Positions 32,376 to 43,400 of a stretch of DNA of 64,000 bases are shown here, piece after piece. The stretch is from assembly GCF_046614675.1 (NCBI RefSeq), contig NZ_JBKKJT010000011.1, positions 62,001-126,000 of the forward strand. The letters are read 5' to 3'. Numbering within the stretch: position 1 is the first letter of the stretch; every line of letters starts with the position of its first letter. The position numbers and the translations under genes are program-made. A model generated the notes under the pieces. That model had not been told where the DNA came from and made no database searches. It saw only the letters and a list, made by a program, of their open reading frames with translations. Origin of the DNA: Chryseobacterium cupriresistens. Its GTDB lineage: Bacteria > Bacteroidota > Bacteroidia > Flavobacteriales > Weeksellaceae.

Positions 32376-34829
32376 ATGAAAAAATTAAGCACAGCTGTAC
32401 TATTGCTTGGAGCAATTCTGGTAGCTGCTCAGGAAAGTGAGGAAAAAGGAAAACAGATCGAAGATATTATCATCGTCGGAAACCGTAATGTCAAAAGAAC
32501 AAAGCTGGAGACACCGGTTCCTGTAGATGTAATTAATATTGACAAAATCCAGAGAAGTTCTCCCCAAATGACTGCTCAGGATCTCCTTAATTATGTGATT
32601 CCGTCGTTTAATGCAGTGAGGCAGTCTGCTTCTGATGGCACAGAGCATATTGATCCCGTAACATTAAGAGGAATGGGCCCTGATCAGGTTCTCGTATTGC
32701 TTAACGGAAAAAGAAGACATACAACCTCATTGGTCAATTATCAGAATACTGTAGGAAATGGTTCCGTAGGAACAGATTTGAGTACCATTCCCGTAATTGC
32801 TATTGATAGAATAGAAGTGTTAAGAGACGGAGCTGCTGCACAATATGGTTCTGATGCTATTGCCGGAGTGATCAACATAATTCTTAAGAAAAATGCCGGA
32901 GCTTCAGCAAGCCTTACTTACGGATTAAGTGGAAGAAATGATGGAGATACGTATCAGGCAGGAGTCAACTACGGAGCTTCATTAGGAAAGAAAGACGGTT
33001 ATATCAATCTTTCCCTGCAATTAAGCCACAGAGGAAAAACCACAAGAACTCAAAATCACGATCTGGATATTTTCGGAGATAATTTTGCGTATGAATTTGC
33101 AGGTGACGCTGAAGCGGTAAAAGCAGCCAGAGCTGCGGATGATGCCGAAATTGAAAAAAGAGGGTTGACCCGTGATGATTTCAATTTTCAGATCGGAGAT
33201 GCCCAGATCAGACAGGGACAGTTGTTTTTCAATTCAGAATATCCCTTTAATGATCATTTTAAACTCTATTCTTTCGGAGGATTCAGTATTAAAGAAGGAG
33301 AAGGGTTTGGTTTCAGAAGACTGCCAAGCGAAAAGTCTAATGTGGTTTCATCCATTTATCCGAACGGTTTTCAGGCGGTTCTTGGGTCTCAGGTATATGA
33401 TGTTTCCTATGCTGTAGGTGCAAAATATAATGTTAACAACTGGCTATTTGACCTTAGTAATACATTCGGGAGCAATACCTTCAATTATAAGGTAAGCAAC
33501 ACCAATAATGCTTCTCTGGGAGCAAAATCACCCACAAGTTTTTATGCAGGCGCCCATAGTTTCCTTCAGAATACCATTAATCTTGATGTTTCTAAAAATA
33601 TAAACCGTTTCAATATTGCGTTCGGTGGTGAGTTCAGGTTTGAACAATACCAGATTAAAGCGGGTGACGAAGCATCCTATACCCAATATGACATCGATGG
33701 AAATGTAGCTACTGAAGGATCAACAGTACTTGGTGCGGGAGGATCTCAATCCTTTATTGGATTTTCTCCCAACAATGCCTTGAAGAAAGACAGGCATTCC
33801 ACCGCAGTATATGCAGATGTTTCCTATGATTTGGATAAAAAACTGAATATTGATGCTGCTGCCAGGTTTGAAAATTATTCAGATTTCGGAAACACCTTGA
33901 ATGGAAAACTCGCGGTACGATATGAGTTTGTAAAAAACTATGCGGTAAGAGCCGCTGTTGGGACAGGATTCAGGGCTCCTTCACTTCAGCAGCAGTATTT
34001 TAATAATTCCTATGCAGATATTTCTACTTCCGGTTCAAAGATTGTTACCAAAGGAATATTCAGCAACGATAGTGAAGCTGCCAGAATTCTTGGATTTGAT
34101 AAACTCAAGCAGGAAACTTCTGTCAATGCAAGTGCCGGATTGACGTTAAAACCATTAAAAGGACTGTTCATTACAATAGATGGCTATTTTATTAAAGTAA
34201 AAGACAGAATAGTTATTACAGGTAATATTACAGATCCAAGATTATCAAATCCTGCTGTAGTTGGGCATGGAAATGAAGTAGAAAGCGGAAGATTCTTCGC
34301 CAATGCTATTGATACAGAAACGAAAGGAGTAGATGTAGTGGTTTCCTATGACTGGATTCTTGGGAATGGAAAATTAAATATGAATCTTGCCGGAAACTAT
34401 ACGGAAACAAAAATCACAGATTTTCATTTTCCTGAAAACTTAGGAACGCCTCAGGATCAGTTTTTTGGTCCCGATCAGATCAATATCATTGAAACACTGT
34501 CTCCAAAAACAAAAGCTTCATTAGGATTAAATTATGGAATAGGAAAATTCAGTTTTCTCGTAAGAAATACCTATTTTGGTAAGGTAATAAGAGATGGTTA
34601 TCCGTTTGGAGACGTGCAGGAATTCTCACCAAAAGTAGTGACAGACATCAGCGTTGGGTATGATATCACCAAAAGTATCAATTTTACAGTAGGGGCCAAC
34701 AATATATTTGATGTCTTTCCGGACCGCCAGATTTATAAAAATTCATATTATGGAGTATTCAAATATGCGCCTGTGCAGATGGGAACGCTGGGGAATTATT
34801 TCTTCGGAAGGCTTAATTTTAATTTTTAA
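32376..34829 (+). CDS. TonB-dependent receptor under SAM riboswitch control
   Basis: 817 aa from ATG 32376 (a TTG at 32361 is rejected because the signal peptide begins at MKKLSTAVLLLG). The signal ends near VAAQ. The plug domain spans about residues 30-170 (QIEDIIIVGNRNVKRT, DLLNYVIPSF, LRGMGPDQVLVLLNGKRRHT, VLRDGAAAQYGSDAIAGVIN). A 22-strand barrel follows to the C-terminal FFGRLNFNF. It is an outer-membrane active importer. With the riboswitch and the permease downstream, the likely cargo is methionine, a sulfur compound or a peptide source of it (inference). No carboxypeptidase-like N-terminal extension is present. Confidence 0.93.
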   Translation: MKKLSTAVLLLGAILVAAQESEEKGKQIEDIIIVGNRNVKRTKLETPVPVDVINIDKIQRSSPQMTAQDLLNYVIPSFNAVRQSASDGTEHIDPVTLRGMGPDQVLVLLNGKRRHTTSLVNYQNTVGNGSVGTDLSTIPVIAIDRIEVLRDGAAAQYGSDAIAGVINIILKKNAGASASLTYGLSGRNDGDTYQAGVNYGASLGKKDGYINLSLQLSHRGKTTRTQNHDLDIFGDNFAYEFAGDAEAVKAARAADDAEIEKRGLTRDDFNFQIGDAQIRQGQLFFNSEYPFNDHFKLYSFGGFSIKEGEGFGFRRLPSEKSNVVSSIYPNGFQAVLGSQVYDVSYAVGAKYNVNNWLFDLSNTFGSNTFNYKVSNTNNASLGAKSPTSFYAGAHSFLQNTINLDVSKNINRFNIAFGGEFRFEQYQIKAGDEASYTQYDIDGNVATEGSTVLGAGGSQSFIGFSPNNALKKDRHSTAVYADVSYDLDKKLNIDAAARFENYSDFGNTLNGKLAVRYEFVKNYAVRAAVGTGFRAPSLQQQYFNNSYADISTSGSKIVTKGIFSNDSEAARILGFDKLKQETSVNASAGLTLKPLKGLFITIDGYFIKVKDRIVITGNITDPRLSNPAVVGHGNEVESGRFFANAIDTETKGVDVVVSYDWILGNGKLNMNLAGNYTETKITDFHFPENLGTPQDQFFGPDQINIIETLSPKTKASLGLNYGIGKFSFLVRNTYFGKVIRDGYPFGDVQEFSPKVVTDISVGYDITKSINFTVGANNIFDVFPDRQIYKNSYYGVFKYAPVQMGTLGNYFFGRLNFNF

Positions 34830-34836
34830 TCATTAA

Positions 34837-36135
34837 ATGAGTACTGCCTCACATCAGATTGGCTGGAAAACAGCCGCAGCCATCGTCGTTTCCAATATGA
34901 TCGGAACAGGGATTTTTACCACCCTGGGATTTCAGCTTTCCGATATTACCAACACCTACAGTATTTTCCTGCTATGGAGCATCGGAGGGGTTCTCGCTTT
35001 GTTTGGGGCATTTTGCTACGCAGAATTGGGTTCCCATTTTAAAGGAAACGGAGGCGATTTTATTTATCTTAAAGAAACCTATCATCCGATTTTCGGATAT
35101 CTCATAAGCTGGATTTCGCTCATCATAGGATTTTCCTCTCCCGTAGCGCTGGCTGCTTTGGCTATGTCAAAATACCTTTCTGTATTTGATTATAGCTTTG
35201 GAAACGGATTTGCCATAGCCGCGATATTCCTGGTGGCAATTGCATTATCATTCAGCCTGAAAACATCCAGCAGGTTTCACAACTTTTTTACATTCATTAA
35301 GATCGCTTTTATTATTGTACTGGTTATTCTTGGAGTAGGAATTTCAAATTCACCCCAGATCGGCAACAGCCTTAATTTCAGTGACAGCTGGCAGAATGAG
35401 ATCATGCTTCCTGCCTTTGCAACCTCTCTGGTATTTGTGACCTATTCCTACACAGGCTGGAATTCAGCTTCCTATATTGCGGGAGAAATAAAGGATGTGC
35501 AGAAAAACCTTCCTAAATCATTGATTATAGGAACTGTTTTTGTGACGGTAAGCTATATTCTGGTGAATTATATTATGCTGAAACACGCTCCAGTGAATCA
35601 GCTGGCAGGAAAAGAAGATGTGATGGGCGAAGCAGCAGTCAATATGTTGGGTCCGGCTTTTGGAAAAATTGTTAATATTTTTATAGCCCTGCAGCTGATT
35701 GCAACCATAAGTGGATACTTGTGGGTTGGCTCAAGACTGACACAGGCTTTTGCAAAACATACCCAAATCTGGAAACCATTATCATCTGGAAATACAAAAG
35801 GAATTCCGGTAAGAGCTATTTTTGCCCATGCTGTGATTGCTGCTATTATTATTTTAACGGGAAGCTTTAAAGAAATTTTTGTCTATACAGCTTTTATACT
35901 ACAGCTTTTTGCAAGTCTTGCGATTTCGACGGTTTTCTTCCTGAAGAAAAAAGACAGGAAGATCTTTAAGTCGAATGCTTTCCATATTTTTCCGGCTGTT
36001 TTTCTGCTGTTCAGTATCTATATTCTCTATTTTACATTCATTCATAACCCTAAGGAAAGCTTGATAGGATTGGGAATTATCGCTGTAGGAATTATTTTAT
36101 ATCTGATAGACAGAAGACTTTCTAAAGGATCTTAG
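34837..36135 (+). CDS. APC family amino-acid permease
   Basis: 432 aa with about 12 transmembrane helices. The N-terminal motif VVSNMIGTGIFTTLGFQL is the hallmark substrate-binding GxG region of APC transporters. It lies 7 bp after the TonB receptor gene, so it belongs to the same riboswitch operon. It would carry an amino acid across the inner membrane after receptor uptake; methionine or a related compound is the best guess from the SAM riboswitch. Confidence 0.9.
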   Translation: MSTASHQIGWKTAAAIVVSNMIGTGIFTTLGFQLSDITNTYSIFLLWSIGGVLALFGAFCYAELGSHFKGNGGDFIYLKETYHPIFGYLISWISLIIGFSSPVALAALAMSKYLSVFDYSFGNGFAIAAIFLVAIALSFSLKTSSRFHNFFTFIKIAFIIVLVILGVGISNSPQIGNSLNFSDSWQNEIMLPAFATSLVFVTYSYTGWNSASYIAGEIKDVQKNLPKSLIIGTVFVTVSYILVNYIMLKHAPVNQLAGKEDVMGEAAVNMLGPAFGKIVNIFIALQLIATISGYLWVGSRLTQAFAKHTQIWKPLSSGNTKGIPVRAIFAHAVIAAIIILTGSFKEIFVYTAFILQLFASLAISTVFFLKKKDRKIFKSNAFHIFPAVFLLFSIYILYFTFIHNPKESLIGLGIIAVGIILYLIDRRLSKGS

Positions 36136-36255
36136 AGCCTGATTTCAATATAATAAACATTTTTACAATTCAGCTTTTTTACCTTTTTGACTCTTTATCC
36201 CTAATGCTCAAAAATTTATGATGATTTGGAATTTTAATTTTGAATTAATAATCCT

Positions 36256-36263
36256 TATCTTTG
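36256..36263 (+). promoter_or_regulatory. -7 box TATCTTTG of prfA
   Basis: TATCTTTG lies 20 bases before the prfA ATG and matches TAnnTTTG; TTTG sequences upstream are at non-ideal spacing. Confidence 0.5.
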
Positions 36264-36282
36264 CACCCACAAAATTTCTACA

Positions 36283-37368
36283 ATGTCTAAATCATTAATT
36301 CCAAAATTAGAAGCTATAAAACAAAGATATAATGAGGTTGCAGACCTTATTATACAGCCTGATGTCATTTCAGACCAAAAAAGATATTCTTCTTTGAACA
36401 AAGAATATAGTGATTTGGGAAAAATTGTAAGAGTTTATGATCAGTACAAAGGCGCTTTGGATAGTATCGCAGAATCTGAAGAAATCATTGCAGATGGTTC
36501 AGACAGAGATCTGGTAGATCTGGCTAAAGAAGAAAAACTGGAAGCCCAGGCTAAACTTCCCGGATTGGAAGAAGAGCTGAAAGTATTGCTGATTCCTAAA
36601 GATCCTGCAGATGACAAAAACGTTATCGTGGAACTACGTGCCGGAACCGGAGGTGATGAAGCCGCTATTTTTGTGGAAGATATCTACAGAATGTATACCA
36701 TGTATTTCAAAACAAAAGGATGGAGACATGAAGTGACAGATTCTAATGAAGCAGCGAAAGGATACAAGGAATTGATCATGAAAGTGGAAGGAGAAGGTGT
36801 TTACGGAATCATGAAGTTTGAATCCGGAGTTCATCGTGTACAGCGTGTACCTGAGACAGAATCTCAGGGAAGAGTACACACTTCTGCCATTACGGTTGCA
36901 GTTCTTCCGGAAGCTGAAGAAGTAGATTTTGAACTGAATCCTGCAGATATTGAAATGCAGACTTCCCGTTCAGGTGGTGCCGGAGGTCAGAACGTAAACA
37001 AGGTTGAAACGAAAGTTCAGCTTACCCACAAGCCTTCAGGACTTGTTGTGGTTTGTCAGCAGGCTCGTTCTCAGCTTGCTAACCGTGAGCTGGCGATGGA
37101 AATGCTGAGAACAAAACTATACGATATCGAATTACAGAAAGTACAGGGAGATATCGCTGCACAACGTAAATCCATGGTTTCTACCGGTGACCGTTCTGCA
37201 AAAATTAAAACGTACAATTATCCACAGGGTAGAGTTACAGATCACAGAATCAACAAGTCTATGTACAATCTTGATGCTTACATGAATGGCGATATTTCTG
37301 AAATGATTGATGCCGTAATCATGGCAGAAAATGCAGAAAAGATGAAAGGGGAAGAAGAAAATTACTAA
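36283..37368 (+). CDS. prfA: Peptide chain release factor 1
   Basis: 361 aa, the usual length. Recognises UAA/UAG in the ribosomal A site and triggers peptide release. The codon-reading tripeptide position is PET (RVPETESQGR, about residue 190; PxT type of RF1, not SPF of RF2) and the catalytic GGQ is in SGGAGGQNVNK (about residue 233). The gene has its own promoter and terminator. Confidence 0.97.
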   Translation: MSKSLIPKLEAIKQRYNEVADLIIQPDVISDQKRYSSLNKEYSDLGKIVRVYDQYKGALDSIAESEEIIADGSDRDLVDLAKEEKLEAQAKLPGLEEELKVLLIPKDPADDKNVIVELRAGTGGDEAAIFVEDIYRMYTMYFKTKGWRHEVTDSNEAAKGYKELIMKVEGEGVYGIMKFESGVHRVQRVPETESQGRVHTSAITVAVLPEAEEVDFELNPADIEMQTSRSGGAGGQNVNKVETKVQLTHKPSGLVVVCQQARSQLANRELAMEMLRTKLYDIELQKVQGDIAAQRKSMVSTGDRSAKIKTYNYPQGRVTDHRINKSMYNLDAYMNGDISEMIDAVIMAENAEKMKGEEENY

Positions 37369-37390
37369 AAAATCGAAATAATTAAAATAC

Positions 37391-37419
37391 AGCCTCTGAT
37401 TTTTCAGAGGCTTTTTTAC
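37391..37419 (+). terminator. Intrinsic terminator after prfA
   Basis: AGCCTCTGA / TCAGAGGCT stem followed by TTTTTT. Confidence 0.9.
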
Positions 37420-37440
37420 ATACTAAATACAATTTAAACT

Positions 37441-38118
37441 ATGAAAAATTACAAAATTATTTTCCTGCTATTGCTTTCCGTGATGGGACAACAGCTGATG
37501 GCTCAGACAGAAGTGAAGAAACCCAAAGAAGCCTTTGAACTCTTTTTCGGAACTTTTGTGAATAATGATGAAACTGCTTTGAACAAACTTAACGATTATC
37601 TAAGACCTACTGTAGAAGGCCAGAATGCGTATCAGGTAGATTTTAAGGAAACTTCAAAAGAAATGATAAATGGCAGCGTTGAGAATTTTCTGGCTGCTTT
37701 CCCTAAAGCCACGGCTGCAGCATGCAAAAAAGAGGCGGAAGAGTATTTTATTGCGATGTTTGGGAATTTTAAAACAGGAAAACTGACTGTTAAAAATGTA
37801 AAAGTGGTACCGAATGAATATGTTAAGGACGAAAAAATTGCAGAAATAAGTTATTCCGTAAGCTTTCTGGTTCCCTCGAAATTAACTTCCGGACCAAAAG
37901 GCGATCTGAGTAAAATAAAAGCAGAAGAACTGAAAAAATATCTGGTTCAGGCAGCTCAGGATTTCAAAAATGCTGATAAAACAGTAACAGCTGATCAGAG
38001 TTTTAATCTTTACGAAATGAAAGTAGGAGACAAAATATATTACTGGAACGGAAGCCCGGATGAGATTGTTTCCAACCTTACCGATTTTTATTTTGAAAGC
38101 TTCGGAGCCAATGAATAA
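37441..38118 (+). CDS. Secreted protein of unknown function
   Basis: 225 aa. The signal peptide ends near QQLMAQ. The mature part is a soluble alpha/beta mix (PKEAFELFFGTFVNNDETALNKL ... VENFLAAFPKATAAACKKEAEEYF) and ends SPDEIVSNLTDFYFESFG. No family was recognised and there are no membrane helices beyond the signal. Single gene between two terminators. Probably periplasmic. Confidence 0.6.
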   Translation: MKNYKIIFLLLLSVMGQQLMAQTEVKKPKEAFELFFGTFVNNDETALNKLNDYLRPTVEGQNAYQVDFKETSKEMINGSVENFLAAFPKATAAACKKEAEEYFIAMFGNFKTGKLTVKNVKVVPNEYVKDEKIAEISYSVSFLVPSKLTSGPKGDLSKIKAEELKKYLVQAAQDFKNADKTVTADQSFNLYEMKVGDKIYYWNGSPDEIVSNLTDFYFESFGANE

Positions 38119-38135
38119 CCGATTATAAAGTATAG

Positions 38136-38164
38136 AAAGTCCCAATACAACGGGGCTTTTTTTA
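38136..38164 (+). terminator. Intrinsic terminator
   Basis: AAAGTCCC / GGGGCTTT stem followed by TTTTT. Confidence 0.8.
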
Positions 38165-38180
38165 TTTCACATACTTTACG

Positions 38181-38188
38181 TATTTTTG
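38181..38188 (+). promoter_or_regulatory. -7 box TATTTTTG of the prolyl oligopeptidase gene
   Basis: TATTTTTG lies 16 bases before the ATG at 38205 and matches TAnnTTTG. Confidence 0.45.
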
Positions 38189-38204
38189 AGACAAACCGAT
38201 CAGT

Positions 38205-40307
38205 ATGAATTTTAAGCCTATATTGTTAACAGCTGGAGTATTATTTTCAGCATCTTTTTATTCTCAGAAAATGAATTACCCTAAAGCGTTAAAAGGAAAC
38301 CAGACAGATACCTATTTTGGAACTGCCGTTTCTGATCCCTTCAGAGATCTGGAAAATGATTCTGAACCTACAAAAAAATGGGTGGATGAAGAAGTTGCTT
38401 ACAGCCAGAATTACCTTTCTAAGATTCCGTTCAGGGATAAAATTAAAAATCAGTTGAAGGAAATCTGGAACTATGAAAAAATTTCTGCACCTTTCAAAGA
38501 AGGAGATTATACCTATTATTATAAAAATGACGGTCTGCAGGCTCAGTCTGTTTTGTATAGAACAAACAACAAGACCAATGCTACAGAAGTCTTTTTAGAT
38601 CCTAATAAATTTTCAGAAAAGGGAACAACTTCTCTTTCCAACCTGTCGTTCAATAAAAAAGGTAACCTTGCTGCCTACTCTATTTCTGAAGGAGGAAGCG
38701 ATTGGAACAAGATCATCATCATTGATGCAGTAACCAAAAAACAAATTGATGAAACTTTACTGGATGTGAAATTCAGTGGAATTTCATGGCAGGGAGACGA
38801 AGGCTTCTATTATTCAAGCTACGACAAACCGAAAGAAGGAACAGTTCTTTCAGGGATGACTGATAAACATAAAGTATACTTCCACAAGCTGGGAACAAAG
38901 CAGTCTGAAGATAAACTGATTTTCGGAGGAGAGAAAACGCCAAGAAGATATCTTAGTGCAGGAGTTTCTGAAGACCAGAGATATCTTATCATTTCTGCAG
39001 CTAATGCTACAAATGGTAATGAATTGTACATAAAAGACCTTCAAAAAGGCGGAGATTTTGTGCAGATTATGAACGGATTTGATATCAATGCCAGCATTGT
39101 AGACACACAGGGTGATGATCTTTTCATTTTCACAGATAAAGATGCACCGAATATGCGTCTTGTAAAAACAACCATCAGTAACCCGGCTCCGGCAACATGG
39201 AAAGATGTCATTCCACAAACAGAAAATGTTTTGGGAATTTCTTCAGGTGGTGGATATTTCTTCGCAACCTATATGATTGATGCTATTGATCAGGTAAAAC
39301 AGTTTGATAAAACCGGAAAACTGATCAGAGAAATTGCACTTCCCGGCAAAGGAAATATCTCAGGGTTCGGAGGAAAAGAAAAAGAGAAAGATGTTTACTT
39401 CTCTTTCAGCAATTATATTACACCGGGAACTACTTATAAATTCAATGTAGACTCAGGAAAATCTGAAATCTATCAAAAACCTAAAGTGAAGTTTAATCCG
39501 GATGACTATGTTTCAGAACAGGTATTCTATACTTCAAAAGACGGTACAAAAGTACCTATGATGATCAATTACAAGAAAGGAACTAAACTTAACGGTAAAA
39601 ACCCTACTATTCTGTATTCTTACGGAGGTTTCAACATCAGCCTGCAGCCATCATTCTCTGTAGTTAATGCCATCTGGATGGAGAATGGCGGTATTTACGC
39701 TGTTCCAAATATCCGTGGAGGAGGTGAGTATGGTAAAAAGTGGCACGATGCCGGGACTAAACAGCAGAAGAAAAATGTTTTTGAAGATTTTATCGCTGCC
39801 GGAGAATATCTTCAAAGTAAAGGGTATACTTCAAAAGAATACATGGCGCTGTCAGGAAGATCAAACGGAGGATTACTGGTAGGAGCGACAATGACGATGA
39901 GGCCTGATCTTGCCCGAGTAGCCTTTCCCGGAGTTGGAGTTCTGGATATGCTGAGGTATAATAAATTTACAGCCGGAGCAGGATGGTCTTATGATTACGG
40001 TACTGCAGAAGACAGTAAAGAAATGTTTGAATACCTTAAATCTTATTCTCCGGTACACAATGTAAAAGCAGGAACTTGTTATCCTTCCACAATGATTATC
40101 ACAAGTGATCACGATGACAGGGTTGTTCCGGCACACTCTTTCAAATTTGGTGCAGAGCTTCAGGAAAAACAGGCATGTAAAAACCCTATTCTCTTAAGAA
40201 TTGAAAAGAATGCAGGACACGGCGCCGGAAGATCTACAGATCAGGTGATCAGTGAAAATGCAGATCTTATATCATTTGCATTGTTTGAAATGGGAATAAA
40301 GAAATAA
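38205..40307 (+). CDS. Prolyl oligopeptidase family serine peptidase (S9A), secreted
   Basis: 700 aa. The signal peptide ends near SFYSQ. The beta-propeller covers about residues 60-450. The hydrolase domain contains SGRSNGGLL (Ser about 552), DHDDRVVP (Asp about 637) and NAGHGAGR (His about 672). It cleaves proline-containing peptides, likely in the periplasm. The N-terminal motif DPFRDLEN is typical of the S9A family. A terminator follows at 40333. Confidence 0.94.
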   Translation: MNFKPILLTAGVLFSASFYSQKMNYPKALKGNQTDTYFGTAVSDPFRDLENDSEPTKKWVDEEVAYSQNYLSKIPFRDKIKNQLKEIWNYEKISAPFKEGDYTYYYKNDGLQAQSVLYRTNNKTNATEVFLDPNKFSEKGTTSLSNLSFNKKGNLAAYSISEGGSDWNKIIIIDAVTKKQIDETLLDVKFSGISWQGDEGFYYSSYDKPKEGTVLSGMTDKHKVYFHKLGTKQSEDKLIFGGEKTPRRYLSAGVSEDQRYLIISAANATNGNELYIKDLQKGGDFVQIMNGFDINASIVDTQGDDLFIFTDKDAPNMRLVKTTISNPAPATWKDVIPQTENVLGISSGGGYFFATYMIDAIDQVKQFDKTGKLIREIALPGKGNISGFGGKEKEKDVYFSFSNYITPGTTYKFNVDSGKSEIYQKPKVKFNPDDYVSEQVFYTSKDGTKVPMMINYKKGTKLNGKNPTILYSYGGFNISLQPSFSVVNAIWMENGGIYAVPNIRGGGEYGKKWHDAGTKQQKKNVFEDFIAAGEYLQSKGYTSKEYMALSGRSNGGLLVGATMTMRPDLARVAFPGVGVLDMLRYNKFTAGAGWSYDYGTAEDSKEMFEYLKSYSPVHNVKAGTCYPSTMIITSDHDDRVVPAHSFKFGAELQEKQACKNPILLRIEKNAGHGAGRSTDQVISENADLISFALFEMGIKK

Positions 40308-40332
40308 TTTTAAAAAAGTAAAATATTTAAAC

Positions 40333-40369
40333 AAACGGTCGATTTTATTTAAAATTGACTGTTTTTTTT
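40333..40369 (+). terminator. Intrinsic terminator after the peptidase gene
   Basis: AAACGGTCGATTTTA / AAAATTGACTGTTT-type stem, followed by TTTTTT. Confidence 0.75.
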
Positions 40370-40444
40370 ATGTTGTTATGTTTATAATTCTTATTTTTAA
40401 GGCGGATATTTAAAGTTTATTAATTCTAAACTAATTAGGTAATT

Positions 40445-43400
40445 ATGAAAAAAAGAATTTTACTGGTTTGTGCATTGGCTGCTGGGCTATCCAGCCTTAA
40501 TGCGCAGAGGTGGGAACCTGCCTCACAAAGAACATCAGAGATCAGAAAAGAAGTCGAAGTTCAGTATGCTTACAGATTTGATTTACAGTATCTTAGAAAT
40601 ATTCTGAAAGATGCTGTAGAAACAGGTAAAGGAGCTCAGGCTGTGATCGTATCTCTGCCTACAGCAGAAGGAAAAATTGAAAAATTTGCTGTTTATAGTG
40701 ATCCTGTTATGGAGAAATCCATGGCAGACAGATATCAGCTGGGATCTTATGTAGGAGTAGGGGTTGATGATCCTGGCAAATATGTAAGATTCAGTACTGC
40801 ACCTACCGAAATGCAGTCGATGATTATCAAAGACGGGAAGTTTCAGTTTATAGAGCCTATTACTGCTGATAAGCAGGTGTATGGTGTTTTCTATAAAACA
40901 AAAAGAACAGAGGCAGATCATGGTTTTGAATGTACTACCGAAGAGAAAAATTTCAAAGATATTAAATCATTAGAAGCCTTCGGAAAAAAAAATCTTTCTA
41001 ATGTAGGAATTACAAGCAGACCGGCAAGTACAAAATTCAGAACTTACAGATTGGCTCTCTCTACTACGGGAGAATATACAAAGAAATTTGATCCGACTGG
41101 AGGAGTAACCAATACCGTTACTCAGATGAATGCTACTATAACCCGTGTAAATGGCGTTTTTCAAAAAGATTTTGCAATTAAACTGATTATTCAGGATCTT
41201 CCTAACATTATATATACAGACCCTGCAACAGACCCTTATACTGGAAACTTAAACTTACAGCTTCAGCAAACCTTAACAGCTCAAGTAGGGAATGCGAATT
41301 ATGATATGGGGCATGTATTCAATGCTGCCGGTGGTAACGGAAATGCCGGATCTATCGGATCTACATGTGTAGATCCTGCTACAGCTACTTCATTAGCAAA
41401 AGGATCTGCGTTTACACAGAATACCAATCCAACAGGAGATCTTTTTGATATTGATTATGTTGCGCATGAAATGGGACACCAGCTTGGAGGAAACCATACC
41501 TTTTCACATGCTACGGAAGGCTCTGGTGTAAATGTTGAGCCGGGTGGAGGAACAACAATTATGGGATATGCCGGAATTACTCAGGACAATGTACAGGCTA
41601 ATTCGGATGCTTATTTCCATTATTCTTCAATTAATCAGATTCTAAATAGCTTAGACGCCAAGACTACTTGTGGAACATCTGAAAATATTACAAATAATAC
41701 AGCACCTACTATTGCAGCCCTTACAGCATACACTATTCCAAAGGGTACTCCTTATTACCTGGATGCATCTGCTACCGATGCTGAAGGTGATGCAATAAAA
41801 TATACCTGGGAGCAATATGACAGTGTCAATAATCTTGCTTCTATTTCCGGAGACAGTGGTTGGGGATACAATGCACAAGGCTCGATTGCAAGATCTTTCT
41901 TCGGAACAGCAAGCGGAAGAAGATATTTCCCGAGTTTACCACTTGTAATGGCTGGAAAACTTACTAATAAAGCTACCTGGGAAACAGTTTCCTACATACC
42001 GAGAATACTTCACTATGCGGTAACTGCTAGAGATGAAAATGCTTTGAGACCAATGCTTGTATCTTCAGAAACAACCCTTACTGTAGGAAATGACGGACCA
42101 TTTAAATTTAATGGAATTACTTCTTCGACAACCCTATACAATAATGCATCAAATACAATTACCTGGGATGTTGCCAATACCAATGCCGCACCATATAATG
42201 CAAGTAATGTAAAGATTGAGTATACTACAGACCTTGTTAATGGATCTGCATGGACAGAATTAGTGGCTTCCACTCCAAATACAGGAACCTATACAGTACA
42301 GATGCCTGCAAATCTGACAGGAGCAATCAAATTAAAAATTTCAGCTATAGGAAACGTATTCTATGCAGTATCTCCACAAGTAACTGTAGGCACAGCCCCT
42401 ACATCTACTACAGCAGCTCCTACAGGAGTATCTGCTTTAGCATCTGAAATCTTAAAAACTACAGCAAGATTGTCTTGGAATAACGTGCCTGGAGCTACTT
42501 ATTCTATTAACTATAGAAAAGTAGGAGAAACAAACTGGCAGAATACAACAAGCTCTGTAAACTCTGTTTTATTAAGTAGTTTAGAGGATGAAACTAATTA
42601 TGAAGCTCAGGTTGCGGCTGTTGTGAATAGTGTTCCGGGAACATTCTCAGCAAACTATGCATTTAAAACAAAAGGTTTAACTACAGGAGCAGATTATTGT
42701 CTGATGAGTACAGGGGGAAATAACCTGAATGCCCCATATTATAGCGGTCTTATTCAGCTTAACCTATCTAATCTTGCCTATTTCTCCGGTAATTTAGCCA
42801 CTGCAGCAAAAACTTATCTTGATTTCAGTGATGATCCAACGAAAATAATTAATTTAACTAAAGGAACCCAGTATACAGCTTCATTTAGAAACTTAGGGCA
42901 TGATTTGGGTACATACAGTGACTTCCTTGAAATCTGGATCGATTATAATAGAAATGGAATTTTTGAATCTACAGAAAAAGTAGGATCTCATTCAGCTGTC
43001 CCTGTATACAATGCAGCAAACCAGCTTAGCTTCCATGATGGAACAATTACATTTACTGTGCCCGCAACTGCATATGCAGGCGATAAATCATTGAGAATGA
43101 GAGTTGCAAGTACATTCTTTAATGCAGCCACAGGACCATGTGGTGTTTCATCAGTTCCGGTACAGGGAGGAGGAGTTATTTCTACTGGAGGCTTCAGAGA
43201 CTTTACTGTAAAAATTGCAGAAACCCTTGCTGTAAATGAAACAAAAGATGTAAAATCAACTGAGATTTCAATCTATCCGAACCCTGCAGATACTTTCGTA
43301 GAAGTGAAAAATCTGAAAGGAAAAGCAGATTATAAAATCTATACTGCTGACGGAAGATTAGCTCAGGAAGGTCAGATTGACGGACAAAGAATTAATGTTG

